DNA from: an uncultured Polaribacter sp.
GTDB taxonomy: Bacteria; Bacteroidota; Bacteroidia; Flavobacteriales; Flavobacteriaceae
Direction of reading: 5' to 3'
NCBI GenBank assembly: GCA_913020555.1
Contig: CAJWAC010000001.1
Coordinates: 1-64,000, forward strand
DNA: 64,000 nucleotides
Positions 1-10,158 of this stretch are shown piece after piece; positions within the stretch are counted from its first letter, which is position 1, and every line of letters begins with the position of its first letter. Position numbers and translations under genes: made by a program. Below the pieces are notes generated by a model that had not been told where the DNA came from, made no database searches, and saw only the letters and a program-made list of their open reading frames with translations.

Positions 1-213
1 GATCATGATGATAGAGTTGTGCCTGCACATAGTTTTAAATTTGCTGCAGAATTGCAAGACAAACAAGTGGGGAATAATCCAACTTTAATAAGAATTGAAA
101 CCAATGCTGGTCATGGAGCAGGAACTCCTGTATCTAAAACAATTGAGCAATATGCAGACATTTTTGGGTTTACGTTATTTAATATGGGTTTTGATGAACT
201 ACCAAACCTTTAG
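1..213 (+). CDS. Prolyl oligopeptidase family (S9) serine peptidase, C-terminal fragment (5' end outside window)
   Basis: Frame open from base 1: [19 protein letters not shown]...[23 protein letters not shown]; catalytic Asp/His region typical of the S9 C-terminus. Confidence 0.88.
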   Translation, partial: DHDDRVVPAHSFKFAAELQDKQVGNNPTLIRIETNAGHGAGTPVSKTIEQYADIFGFTLFNMGFDELPNL

Positions 214-231
214 AAAGAGTCTACTATAAAA

Positions 232-267
232 CAAAAAAAAGCGTTGACATAATCAACGCTTTTTTTA
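232..267. terminator. Rho-independent bidirectional terminator between convergent genes
   Basis: Inverted repeat aaaaaaagcgttga-cataa-tcaacgcttttttt between the S9 peptidase end and the convergent minus-strand ORF end. Confidence 0.85.
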
Positions 268-285
268 GTTTGAAAAGAAAGAAAA

Positions 286-945
286 TTATTTTAATCTACT
301 TATAATTTTCTTCACGTAACTCTTTGAAGTTTTTTCAATATTATCTGGTTCTTTAATTTTAGAAGTAACAATACCTACTAACTGTTCTTCTTTACTTTTT
401 TCTAAATCGTAAACCACAGTTTCTAAAACATAATTTGCAGAAGTATATGTAGTAATTTCTTTATTAGTGCTATTGTAATTGTAAGGAATATAAGAAGATG
501 GATGATTATAATAGCCATAAAAACCTCTATAGTATCTTGGGTAATAATATGCTCCAGCATAGAAATCATTATCATTACTTACCACAGATTTGGTGAATTC
601 TTGCACCTCTTTAACTACAGTAAGTACAATAGCATCGTAGCCTTTTTCTCTAAACATTACTTTTAAAGAATCTGCTTTTTCTGGCGAAATCTTTTGTTTT
701 GGATCTAGTATAGAAAACATTTTGTAACTTGAAGAGGCCTTAAAACCCTCACTTTGTAAAGCTTCTACTAGCTCGTTTTCAAAAGTTCTTCTTGCTGCAT
801 TATCATTTGTTCTTGCAATAGCTAGTATGTTTTTACTTTTCATGTCAGACATACTTTCGCTTTTCCACGAATTCAAAATTTCTATACTAGAACAACTACT
901 AAAAAGTGCTAAAAGAGCAACTATGCATACATATTTAAATCTCAT
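286..945 (-). CDS. Hypothetical lipoprotein, Tyr-rich central segment
   Basis: 219 aa ORF with lipobox-like LALFSSCSS; YYYPRYYRGFYGYYNHPSSY segment. Confidence 0.7.
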   Translation of the reverse strand: MRFKYVCIVALLALFSSCSSIEILNSWKSESMSDMKSKNILAIARTNDNAARRTFENELVEALQSEGFKASSSYKMFSILDPKQKISPEKADSLKVMFREKGYDAIVLTVVKEVQEFTKSVVSNDNDFYAGAYYYPRYYRGFYGYYNHPSSYIPYNYNSTNKEITTYTSANYVLETVVYDLEKSKEEQLVGIVTSKIKEPDNIEKTSKSYVKKIISRLK

Positions 946-996
946 TGTATTGTATTTATTATTAAAATATAAAGTTACAATAAAATTTGGAATAGG

Positions 997-1015
997 AATA
1001 CGTGTAGTACGTATT
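997..1015. promoter_or_regulatory. Palindromic operator-like site AATACGT-gtagt-ACGTATT
   Basis: Perfect 7-bp inverted repeat with 5-bp spacer about 50-70 bp upstream of the minus-strand lipoprotein start (945). Confidence 0.4.
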
Positions 1016-1270
1016 TATGATTCATAAAATAGGCTGATAGATCTCTAAACCACAAAATCGTCTTAACGAAAAAATAGCACCATCTCCTATAATTTTAATA
1101 GAACACATTAAACCAATTATTAAAACGAATAGCATTTACATTAGTCGCTTTTTTAAGGTAAAATATAATTACAAAAAGCTTAAAAAAACATTCGTTTAGC
1201 TTCAAAAAACAACCAAAATAAAGGCGCTGATAATCAACATATTACAGTTATTGAAATTGCGTACGTACGG

Positions 1271-1324
1271 AACTTTTATCGCATACGTATCGGATGTGAC
1301 TTCGGTACGTACGCGATAAAAGTT
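1271..1324. repeat. Long imperfect inverted repeat / hairpin in intergenic DNA
   Basis: aacttttatcgcatacgtatcgga (1271-1294) pairs with ttcggtacgtacgcgataaaagtt (1301-1324): one mismatch and two G-U pairs over 24 positions. Confidence 0.8.
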
Positions 1325-1518
1325 GGGTAAGTAGCAATAAAAAATAATGTTGGTAAATCAAGAATAAGAATTCTTTATTTTATATAATGATATATAAGAT
1401 TCAAGTGTGTATAAAAAACATTTAAATCAATAAAAAAATAGAAAAGAAAATACCAAAGTGTAACAAATACTATTTTTTTTAATCAAAGGGATGTAATTAT
1501 TTAAAAAACGAAAGTATT

Positions 1519-2406
1519 ATGTCAAAAATTATTAAAATTATTCTAACATTATTTATTGCCTTTGCAACAACAAATTTTTCTTTTGCACAAAAGAAAACAA
1601 CTGTAGATAAAACACAACAACCAGAACCAATTGTAGTAGAAATGATTGGAGAGGGAAACCCTATTTTTTATCTTCCAGGTTTTACGGTTGCTGGTTCAAT
1701 ATGGAAAGAAACTACTGAGAAAACAAATCTAAATGGTAAGTCTTATTATATTTCATACGCAGGTTTTAATGGAAATAAGCCAATAGAAATGCCATGGTAC
1801 AGTAGTATTAAGAAAGCTATTATTAAATATATCAAAGAAAATAATCTTAACAAAATAACAGTAGTTGGGCATAGTATGGGCGGAAATTTAGCTGTTGATC
1901 TGGCATATGAACTCCCAAATAAAATTTCAAAAATTATAATTGTTGATGCATTACCTTGCATGCGTGAAGTTATGATGCCAAATGTACCCGCAGAAAGTTT
2001 ATTTTATGAAAGTCCATACAACAAACAAATGCTTGAAATGAATGAAACACAATTTAAAGGCATGGCCTCTATGATGGCATCAAACATGACACTAAATAAA
2101 GAGAAATTTGAAACATTAACAAATTGGATATTAGAGGCTGATCGAAAAACTTGGGTGTACGGCTATACAGATTTATTAAAACTAGATTTAAGAAGTACAT
2201 TAAATAAAATAAAGTGTAAAACTTTAATTATAGGCGCCTCTTTTCCTGATGTTAACATCGCAAAGAAACATTATGAAAACCAGTATACAACCCTTAAAAA
2301 TAAAACAATTGTTATGGCTTCAAATAGTAAACATTTTGTAATGTTTGATCAACCAGAATGGTTTTATAAAACTATAAATGATTTTTTAATCGATGAAAAA
2401 AAATAA
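1519..2406 (+). CDS. Secreted alpha/beta hydrolase
   Basis: Signal peptide; GHSMGG nucleophile elbow; alpha/beta hydrolase layout. Confidence 0.85.
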   Translation: MSKIIKIILTLFIAFATTNFSFAQKKTTVDKTQQPEPIVVEMIGEGNPIFYLPGFTVAGSIWKETTEKTNLNGKSYYISYAGFNGNKPIEMPWYSSIKKAIIKYIKENNLNKITVVGHSMGGNLAVDLAYELPNKISKIIIVDALPCMREVMMPNVPAESLFYESPYNKQMLEMNETQFKGMASMMASNMTLNKEKFETLTNWILEADRKTWVYGYTDLLKLDLRSTLNKIKCKTLIIGASFPDVNIAKKHYENQYTTLKNKTIVMASNSKHFVMFDQPEWFYKTINDFLIDEKK

Positions 2407-2902
2407 AACCGAACTTTTTGAGAACATATATCACAAGCACAAACCTATGGTTTTACAAATGTGCTTGGGTTTTGTTAAAGGAGACAAGCACATTGCTAAT
2501 GACTTATTGCAGGAAGTTTTTATTAGTGTTTGGAAAAATTTAGAGCGTTTCAGAGGTGCATCTACCTATAAAACTTGGATTTATAGAATAACTGTAAACA
2601 CTTGCTTACAGTATATCAAAAAAGAGCAAAAAGTAAAGACTTATGCCATTTCAGAAATAGAACAACAAAATTCTGAAGATACTAGCGAAAAGACAACAAA
2701 TCCAAATATTCAAAGATTGTACAAAGCGATTGGTCAACTAAAAAAAATAGACCGATTGATAATTATGATGGTTTTGGAAAATCAAGATTATGATAGTATT
2801 TCAGAAATTATGGGTATCTCTCCCATTAATGTAAGAGTAAAAATTCATAGAATTAAAAAGCGTTTAGAAACAATTTTAAAAAGTAGTAATGATGATGAAT
2901 AG
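2393..2902 (+). CDS. RNA polymerase sigma factor, ECF/sigma-70 family
   Basis: Region 2 'DLLQEVFISVWKNLERFRGASTYKTWIYRITVNTCLQYIKKE' and a region 4 HTH. Confidence 0.92.
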   Translation: MKKNKTELFENIYHKHKPMVLQMCLGFVKGDKHIANDLLQEVFISVWKNLERFRGASTYKTWIYRITVNTCLQYIKKEQKVKTYAISEIEQQNSEDTSEKTTNPNIQRLYKAIGQLKKIDRLIIMMVLENQDYDSISEIMGISPINVRVKIHRIKKRLETILKSSNDDE

Positions 2903-3488
2903 CGAATTTAATAAGCTTCAAAGCGGATGGGAAAGCAATAAAAAAGAAATGAATCTTTCTAACGATGGGTTAGATATGATGTACCTTAAAATAAGAGAAA
3001 AAGAAAAAGAGAATTATTTTTTCTATTATGGCACAATTGCAATTTTATTAACAACACTTATCGTAATTTCTTTATTTTTTTATTATTTGGCTCCAGTAAA
3101 AGAAACGTTAAGTAGAATTGGTGTGGCATTAATGATTTCAGGATTGATGTTTCGAATAATTATTGAAATGATCAGCATCTATAAAGCAAAACAAATTAAC
3201 AATATTGATAATATTTTAAAAACGACCGAAAACAGCTTCAATTTTCATGCGTTTAGAAAAACGATACATCAAATAATAGCTCCAATAATTATTGTTTTAT
3301 ATACCATTGGTTTTTATATAATTACACCTGAGTTCAGTTTATACATTAAATTTTGGAATTTAGTTTTAATGGATGTTTCGTATATAATTATCGCAATAAT
3401 TCTATTTCTTATAATACGAAAAGGAGTGCATAAAGAAATGCAAAAACTAACTGATATTTTAGACCTAAAAAAGGATATAATGGAGTAA
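2889..3488 (+). CDS. Membrane protein, probable anti-sigma partner of the upstream sigma factor
   Basis: 14-nt overlap with the sigma gene; four predicted TM segments; position typical for an anti-sigma factor. Confidence 0.6.
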   Translation: MMMNSEFNKLQSGWESNKKEMNLSNDGLDMMYLKIREKEKENYFFYYGTIAILLTTLIVISLFFYYLAPVKETLSRIGVALMISGLMFRIIIEMISIYKAKQINNIDNILKTTENSFNFHAFRKTIHQIIAPIIIVLYTIGFYIITPEFSLYIKFWNLVLMDVSYIIIAIILFLIIRKGVHKEMQKLTDILDLKKDIME

Positions 3489-3530
3489 AAACTGCTACCA
3501 GGCACTAAACCATAAAGTGTTTAAGTAAAG

Positions 3531-6500
3531 TTATTCTAAAATTATTTTTTTGTTTAGTTCACCTGCTTCTGTATTTAACTGTACAATGTAAATTCCAGTA
3601 TATAAATTTGGTAAATGAATATCTGAAACTCCTTTTGAAGCGAAAGATTTTTCTAATACTTTTTTACCCAAAACACTAAAAATTTTAACAGAAGCATTGG
3701 CGCTATTTATCCCTAAAACTCTTAAAGTATTTTTATTAGGAGTAAAAATACGAACTCCAGTTAATACAATATCATCTATGCTTAATGCAGAATTACTCGT
3801 GTGTAAATAAAAACGTCCTGTGCCATTTAAAGTACCGTTTAAAGTTACTTTATAGTTCGTATTCGGCTCATCTAATCTTGTCATAATTCCATTTTGTCTA
3901 TCTTCTAAAAAGACCTTTAAATCTGCAGGTAAATTCATCGCTTCTGCGGTAAATGTAATTTCTTTATCAGTTTCTATAATAATACCTACTGGAATTACCA
4001 TACTTTCATAATCTTTATTTGGTAAGGATTGTACTTGGTAATTTTTACCTTCATTATTAGAAAGTAGGTGAGTGTATACACAAAACTTATTCGGAATACC
4101 TCCAAACGCTTCTCCATCGTAGCCATTGTCAAAACCTGTTGTCGCATTGTTTACATAATAAATTTTTGCAAATCTATTATTGATTCCATCCGATACTTGT
4201 AATTTCAGTTCCGTTTTTGTTGATTTTTGAAAAGTATCTGTACTATTTAATTGATTTGCATGTGAAAAATTTAAATCAGTATCACTATTTACTCTAGTAA
4301 AAAATCCTTGACCTGGGGAAACTTTAAAATCATCAATAGTTACTTTAGCATCATAATTATTTGACGATGAGTTCCATAACCAAATCGTTTCTGAGACCAA
4401 AAAATTTGTGTTGTCGGTTAAAAAAGAACTGCTATTTACGTATGCTGGGTATGGATTTCCTATAAGATTATATCCATTGTTAATAGAAATTACCGCAGCA
4501 GATATATCTGTTGTATTTATAGATCCAGTAAACATAACACTTCCGGAAGTAGTACCTCTTTTTATAGCATAACCAATCCCTGAAGTAAAAGGACTTGAAT
4601 CTGTTCCTGCTTGATAATAAATCCAATCATCTATTTGGGTATCATAGGTTGCAATGCCTCTATTACTCGCAGTCCCTGAAACAATATCATTTGCTTCAAT
4701 CCATGCATCATCATAGGTTTCTCCTGCAGTAGGTGAAGCAACCAAGTACCAACCTCTAGAATCGTCAGCTACGTATGTGATTGTTCTGTTGTATGAGATA
4801 TTTCCTATTGAAGTTCCGTTTACAATTAAAGATCCTCCATGATTAATGGATAAAGCGGCAGCAGCTTCTACAGTTAAATTATTAACAACAGCTGCTGTTG
4901 TTTCGCTAATAACTGGATAATTATTTGAGCTTGAAGGAATAAATACATGTGACGTATTTATAGGAATACCCGAATCCCAATTGCTATTCGTCTCCCAATT
5001 TGTATCTGTTGCTCCTAACCATGTAGTTTTAGTGTCTTCAATAATTGTTTCAAAATCATCAAAAAAGTAGGTTCCTTCAAATTCGCCAACTAATGCTTGA
5101 AGCTGTATTGATGAAGTTTGGTTAGAAACAAAATATTCAAATTCAAAAGGGGTTTCAGTATAGGTGTTTGTTAAATTAAATGCAGGTGAGGGAACAAAAG
5201 AGTCAACACCATTTACAACCGCTTTTACCCTCAACTTAAATGCTTGTCCATTTGCATTTAATGATTTTGCATACACTTTAAAAGTTATTTTTTTGTTTGT
5301 GAGGTCTTGTGTGTATGTTGTATTGCTCAAGATAACCTTGTTATAGACATCTGCCGAGGAGACCACGATTTTTGCTCCTGACTCTCCAGTTTTTGAATTT
5401 GTAGTAGCATCACTAAAAGTTGCCACAGCATTTCCCAAAACTCTAAAACTCCAATTGGTATCGTATGTCCCACAATCAAAACTAGAATTTAAAACAACAC
5501 TATTTGTTGGTCCATAACAAGTTGGCCATGTTCCAGATTCTAATAAGGCATCTTTTACGTCCTCCACCCAAGTAGAAGTATCAATGAGCGTACTTATGTT
5601 TGTGTTTTTTGGATTATAAGTATTTACTGAAAAATTAGCAATCGCATAATTCACAGTAGAAAGGTTGTCTAATCTCATATGTATCGTTTTATTCGATTTA
5701 GGACCTGAATCCCAAGCAGCAAAAGAAAACCCTCTGTTAATTGCTTGTTCTGCGACATATCTGTGGTATTCTATGCGTGATGCATTCTCTGGACCACCAT
5801 CTGCAAAACCTGTACTATTGCCTACAATTGTATTTAGATCTCCTGAACTATAATTATAACCTCCTGTATTGTCTGCGCCAAATTCACCAACAAAAACAGG
5901 AATATTATTAGCTGTTGCCCAATTTGAAACCTCATCAAACCTTGCAGTTAAGGTGTTTTTATCTGTATTTGTACCCCAATTTTCATCATCTCTAGAATCT
6001 GCGCTTGAACTTGTAAAATTAAATGGTTGGTAATAATGAAATGTTGCAATTAAATAAGCATCATTTGTAATAATTGAAGATTCAATTTGAAGAGGCGCTT
6101 CATGTGAAGTTGCTGTTCCTCCAGTAATGATAATATTTCGAGTTGTGTTATTAAATCCTGTTGCTCTAATTATTGAAATAATATCTGAATTTAAAGTATT
6201 CATATCTTGAGCAGTCATGTGAAAATAGGGCTCATTAATAACTTCAAATAATAGATTTTCAGAATGATTTTTCAAACGTTCTGCCACTTGTGTCCAAATA
6301 GCTCTAAATTTTTCATTGTCAGCAGCTCTTTTTGCTGAAGTAGGGTGAGTATATGCTGTTTCTGCAGAATCAAAAGTATAAATGAACTCAGATTTTAAAT
6401 CTGATCCGTGAAAGTCTAGTGTTACAACCAGACCTTTTTCTATTCCCCATCCAATAACTGTTTCAATTCTATCTAGATATGTTGAACTCACCACATAATC

Positions 6501-6806
6501 AGCTGAGGTTCCAGAATAGTTCGCGGCAGTTCCTGCCGCTTTAGAATAACTAGAGGTATTACCTGTTGTTCGATACCCAAAAAAATCAATCGGAATTCTA
6601 ACGTTTGTAAATCCTGCTGCTGCTACGTCTGTAAAATATTGTTCTTGTACCTCAGGAGACCAGTTGCCTTCTACTGGGGCACTAAAAACATTTCCAAGAT
6701 TAATACCTCTACCCATTTGTTTAACCATGTCATGAGGAGATGTCTGAGAATGCAGCATAAATGATGATGTAATTAAGACAAAAAACAAAAAGATACTATG
6801 TTTCAT
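3531..6806 (-). CDS. Secreted GH5-family glycoside hydrolase with CBM-like region and T9SS type A sorting domain
   Basis: GRGINLGNVFSAP N-terminal GH5 start, EVINEPYF acid/base, VFVGEFGAD nucleophile; C-terminal T9SS domain ending GIYIVQLNTEAGELNKKIILE. Confidence 0.9.
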   Translation of the reverse strand: MKHSIFLFFVLITSSFMLHSQTSPHDMVKQMGRGINLGNVFSAPVEGNWSPEVQEQYFTDVAAAGFTNVRIPIDFFGYRTTGNTSSYSKAAGTAANYSGTSADYVVSSTYLDRIETVIGWGIEKGLVVTLDFHGSDLKSEFIYTFDSAETAYTHPTSAKRAADNEKFRAIWTQVAERLKNHSENLLFEVINEPYFHMTAQDMNTLNSDIISIIRATGFNNTTRNIIITGGTATSHEAPLQIESSIITNDAYLIATFHYYQPFNFTSSSADSRDDENWGTNTDKNTLTARFDEVSNWATANNIPVFVGEFGADNTGGYNYSSGDLNTIVGNSTGFADGGPENASRIEYHRYVAEQAINRGFSFAAWDSGPKSNKTIHMRLDNLSTVNYAIANFSVNTYNPKNTNISTLIDTSTWVEDVKDALLESGTWPTCYGPTNSVVLNSSFDCGTYDTNWSFRVLGNAVATFSDATTNSKTGESGAKIVVSSADVYNKVILSNTTYTQDLTNKKITFKVYAKSLNANGQAFKLRVKAVVNGVDSFVPSPAFNLTNTYTETPFEFEYFVSNQTSSIQLQALVGEFEGTYFFDDFETIIEDTKTTWLGATDTNWETNSNWDSGIPINTSHVFIPSSSNNYPVISETTAAVVNNLTVEAAAALSINHGGSLIVNGTSIGNISYNRTITYVADDSRGWYLVASPTAGETYDDAWIEANDIVSGTASNRGIATYDTQIDDWIYYQAGTDSSPFTSGIGYAIKRGTTSGSVMFTGSINTTDISAAVISINNGYNLIGNPYPAYVNSSSFLTDNTNFLVSETIWLWNSSSNNYDAKVTIDDFKVSPGQGFFTRVNSDTDLNFSHANQLNSTDTFQKSTKTELKLQVSDGINNRFAKIYYVNNATTGFDNGYDGEAFGGIPNKFCVYTHLLSNNEGKNYQVQSLPNKDYESMVIPVGIIIETDKEITFTAEAMNLPADLKVFLEDRQNGIMTRLDEPNTNYKVTLNGTLNGTGRFYLHTSNSALSIDDIVLTGVRIFTPNKNTLRVLGINSANASVKIFSVLGKKVLEKSFASKGVSDIHLPNLYTGIYIVQLNTEAGELNKKIILE

Positions 6807-7223
6807 GATTCTGGATATTTAGATAACGTAAAATTAGTAGTACATGTTTTATTTAAAAAAAAGCACTCAATTTTTAAACGAGTACTTTTTAAGTTGTATG
6901 AAAATCTCTAAAGTTTTAAAAGAATCCTTTACCAAGGTTAGTGGGTCTTAATTGCTCGCAATTTAAGGAGATTTAAATTTTATTAAGTTTATCTCTTTAG
7001 ATTATATATTTACTTTATTAACCTTTGTTTGAAGCACATCTTTATGGAATGTGTTTTAGACGTTTCGCCCTGAATTTAAATGAACATCCTTTTTAAAAAC
7101 TATGATTTTTTGAATACTATGCTGCGTTATTTATGAGATAATTTATAATAAAATAGTACCTGTTTGGTTTTTAAAAGACAGCTTTATAATTTTGTTATGG
7201 AACAATCTATTTTATACTCTATA

Positions 7224-7406
7224 TTAAAACCCAGACCCAGGATCAGATGGCACAGAGCTAGCTTGTGCTTTTTGAGGGTTTAGAATCATATATGTACCCA
7301 ATGCCGTTAAGGCTGTGTATTTACCAAAATTACCAATTTTTTTTAGAGCATCTTTACGAGAAATATCTTGTGTGCTACCTTGCGTATTTTTTGACTGTTT
7401 TTTCAT
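7224..7406 (-). CDS. 60-aa peptide with Tat-like/hydrophobic leader, between T9SS cargo genes
   Basis: MKKQSKNTQGSTQDISRKDALKKIGNFGKYTALTALGTYMILNPQKAQASSVPSDPGSGF: charged N-region, hydrophobic core, AQA cleavage-like site. Confidence 0.65.
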   Translation of the reverse strand: MKKQSKNTQGSTQDISRKDALKKIGNFGKYTALTALGTYMILNPQKAQASSVPSDPGSGF

Positions 7407-7432
7407 GATATTCTATTATAGGTTCTAATTAA

Positions 7433-9919
7433 TTATTCTAAAATTATTTTTTTATTTAATTTACCTGCTTCTGTGTTGAGTTGTATAATGTAAACTCCCG
7501 TATTTAAGTTTGGTAAATTAATATCTGAGACTCCTTTTGAAGAAAAAGATTTTTCCAATACTTTTTTACCCAAAATACTAAAAATTTTAACAGACGCATT
7601 AGCGCTATTTATACCTGAAACTCTTAATGTACTTTTATTAGGAGCAAAAACACGAACTCCAGTTAATGCAATATCTTCTGCGCTTAATGCAGAATTACTT
7701 GTGTGTAAATAAAAACGCCCTGTACCATTTAAGTCCTCACTTAAAGCTACTTTATAGTTGTTATTTTGCTCATCTAATCTTGTGATAACTCCATTTTCTC
7801 TGTCTTCTAAAAAGACTTTTAAATCTGCAGGTAAATTCATAGCTTCTGCTGTAAAAGTAAGTTCTTTGTCAGCTGCTGCAATAACACCTACAGGTATTAC
7901 CATAGTTTCATAATCTTTATTTGGTAAGGATTGCACTTGGTAATTTTTACCTTGGTTGTCTTCTAACAAATGTGTAAAAACTGATAACGAATTTGGAATT
8001 CCTCCAAATGTTTCTCCTTCAAAACCATAGTCAAAACCTTTAGATGCATTATCTCTATAATAAATTTTGAAAAAACGATAATTTGTGCCATCATTCATCA
8101 ATAATTTTAAATCTGTTTTAGATGTTTTTTGAAAAGTACTGCCTGTATTTAGTTGATTAGATTCTGCGAAAGTAACTGTACCATCTGATATAGCTTTTAC
8201 GAAAAAACCTTGACCAGGAGGTAAGATCCAAGGTTCTGCTCCTGCCGCCGTCTTTACCTCGTACATACCAGAACCACCATTAGAACCTTGATTCCATAAC
8301 CAAATTTGCGTTTGATCTAAATTGCTACTAGTAGCTGCTCCCAAAAAAGTAGCACTGTTGATATATGAAGTGAATGGATTTCCAATTAAATTAAACCCTG
8401 TAGTTAAAGAAGGGGTTTCAACATCAGTAGTATTTAACGTTCCTGTAAAAGAAATATCTCCTGTAGAAGCTAACTTAGTTGAATACCCTGTTCCACTCAC
8501 CAAAACATCAGATGAAGATGAAGTGAAATAACTCCAAGAATCACTTTCGTATTTAGCAAAACCTATTCTACTACTACCTCCAGTACCATTCGCAAAAGAA
8601 TTATTTGTTCTCATATCAGTCATGTCTTCACCAGCAACAGGACATGAAACTAAATACCAATTTGCAGTACCTAAGTTTCTGTTATATGTTACACTTCCAG
8701 AACCTGAATAATCTCCATTTACAATTAAAGAGCTACCGCTATTTAATGTTAGGCTTGCGTTTGCCGCAATATGTAAATTTCTGATAGATATGTTTTCAGT
8801 ATCTAGAATAGTTGGATAATTTGACTTGTCGTTGTATAGATTGATGTCAACATCACCAGAAGGTAATGTAGAATTACTCCAGTTACCTAAATCGGTCCAA
8901 TTTGTACTAGAATTACCGGTCCAATTTGTAGAAATTGTAGCTACAATGTTATCTATATAAATTTCTTCACCATCATCCAAATTATTGAATGCAAAACCCA
9001 ATTGAATTGATTTGTAATTGGTACCTGCTGTTTGAATAATACTTGATTTTGACAAGTTACTAAATGTACCTGAAATAGCATTTGTTCCCGTAAATTTTGT
9101 AGTTGTGACATTACTCTCATCAACAACTTTCCATCTTGGAGCAATATTTTCATCATCCCCATCTGTGCAGCCTACGCACTTAGCATCATATGTTAAACTA
9201 ACTTGAATACCACCAGGCAAAAAATCTCTAGCTGTATATATAAAATTCGTAAAAAGAACTTTCTGGGCTGATGTTCCAGAATATGCAACCTTTATTGATT
9301 TTGTCCCCTCGGTAACATGACTAGCATCTGTATTTGATGTTATTGAAACACCAGTAGTATTATTTAAATACCAAGAGTCTAATTCATTAAAATGTTCAAA
9401 ACTCGGATCAACAACAAAACCACTAATAGATGATTTTATAGATATTGAATCAAAAACTAGTGTTTGTCCATCAGGAGGGTTTGTACTATCATTTAATCTA
9501 ATTCCAATTCTAGTAATTTTTTGATTTGAATTTGGACTCACAGGTATTAATACTTTATAAGTGTCTGTTCCGATTGAGGCAGTAAAATTGGTTTTACCTG
9601 CAGTACTTCCAACTGTCTCTGTTCCCAAGTAGGTAAGTAATTGAAAAGAAGTAATTGAAGAATTGTTTGTCATAGTAAATTCAACGTAATGAAATTCAGT
9701 TCTATTTATCGATAAAACAGGAGAAACTATACCTCCATATGCGTTTACATTAGACCCTAATACTAGCTCGCCAGAGCTAACAGAGACATCTGTACCCTCT
9801 CCGGAAGCAATGTTATCCCATCCCTCAACATCTGAATCAAAAGAATAACTTATAGTTTGAGCTAAATGGGGGTTTAAAAAAAACAACAAAGAAATTACTA
9901 AAAAGTAAATTTTTTTCAT
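7433..9919 (-). CDS. Secreted multidomain T9SS type A protein with carbohydrate-binding-like domains
   Basis: Signal peptide; two jelly-roll/CBM-like segments (FDSDVEGWDN..., VDPSFEHFNELDSWYLNN...); C-terminus highly similar to the GH5 protein's. Confidence 0.8.
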   Translation of the reverse strand: MKKIYFLVISLLFFLNPHLAQTISYSFDSDVEGWDNIASGEGTDVSVSSGELVLGSNVNAYGGIVSPVLSINRTEFHYVEFTMTNNSSITSFQLLTYLGTETVGSTAGKTNFTASIGTDTYKVLIPVSPNSNQKITRIGIRLNDSTNPPDGQTLVFDSISIKSSISGFVVDPSFEHFNELDSWYLNNTTGVSITSNTDASHVTEGTKSIKVAYSGTSAQKVLFTNFIYTARDFLPGGIQVSLTYDAKCVGCTDGDDENIAPRWKVVDESNVTTTKFTGTNAISGTFSNLSKSSIIQTAGTNYKSIQLGFAFNNLDDGEEIYIDNIVATISTNWTGNSSTNWTDLGNWSNSTLPSGDVDINLYNDKSNYPTILDTENISIRNLHIAANASLTLNSGSSLIVNGDYSGSGSVTYNRNLGTANWYLVSCPVAGEDMTDMRTNNSFANGTGGSSRIGFAKYESDSWSYFTSSSSDVLVSGTGYSTKLASTGDISFTGTLNTTDVETPSLTTGFNLIGNPFTSYINSATFLGAATSSNLDQTQIWLWNQGSNGGSGMYEVKTAAGAEPWILPPGQGFFVKAISDGTVTFAESNQLNTGSTFQKTSKTDLKLLMNDGTNYRFFKIYYRDNASKGFDYGFEGETFGGIPNSLSVFTHLLEDNQGKNYQVQSLPNKDYETMVIPVGVIAAADKELTFTAEAMNLPADLKVFLEDRENGVITRLDEQNNNYKVALSEDLNGTGRFYLHTSNSALSAEDIALTGVRVFAPNKSTLRVSGINSANASVKIFSILGKKVLEKSFSSKGVSDINLPNLNTGVYIIQLNTEAGKLNKKIILE

Positions 9920-10158
9920 AATAATTAGATTTTAAAATAAATATCAAAAGTTTTATTCAATATAAGCTGAATAAGTTCAAATTTACAACTCAACATATCG
10001 TTGGGATATAATATATCGACAAAAACCTATAAAAAATTGGTCAAACCATATTAATTCGTCGTTTAAAATACTTTTAATTTAAATATAATGACTTTTTAAT
10101 GAAAAAAATATAATCTATAATTCGATTTAATTAATTGCTCCTTTTCCAGTATAAATCT

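Noticed and set aside
6858-6893. Hairpin aaaagcactc...gagtactttt upstream of the GH5 gene
   Set aside because: Stem has an internal mismatch and the position (5' of GH5 on the minus strand) fits a weak terminator of the upstream unit; not listed as a firm feature
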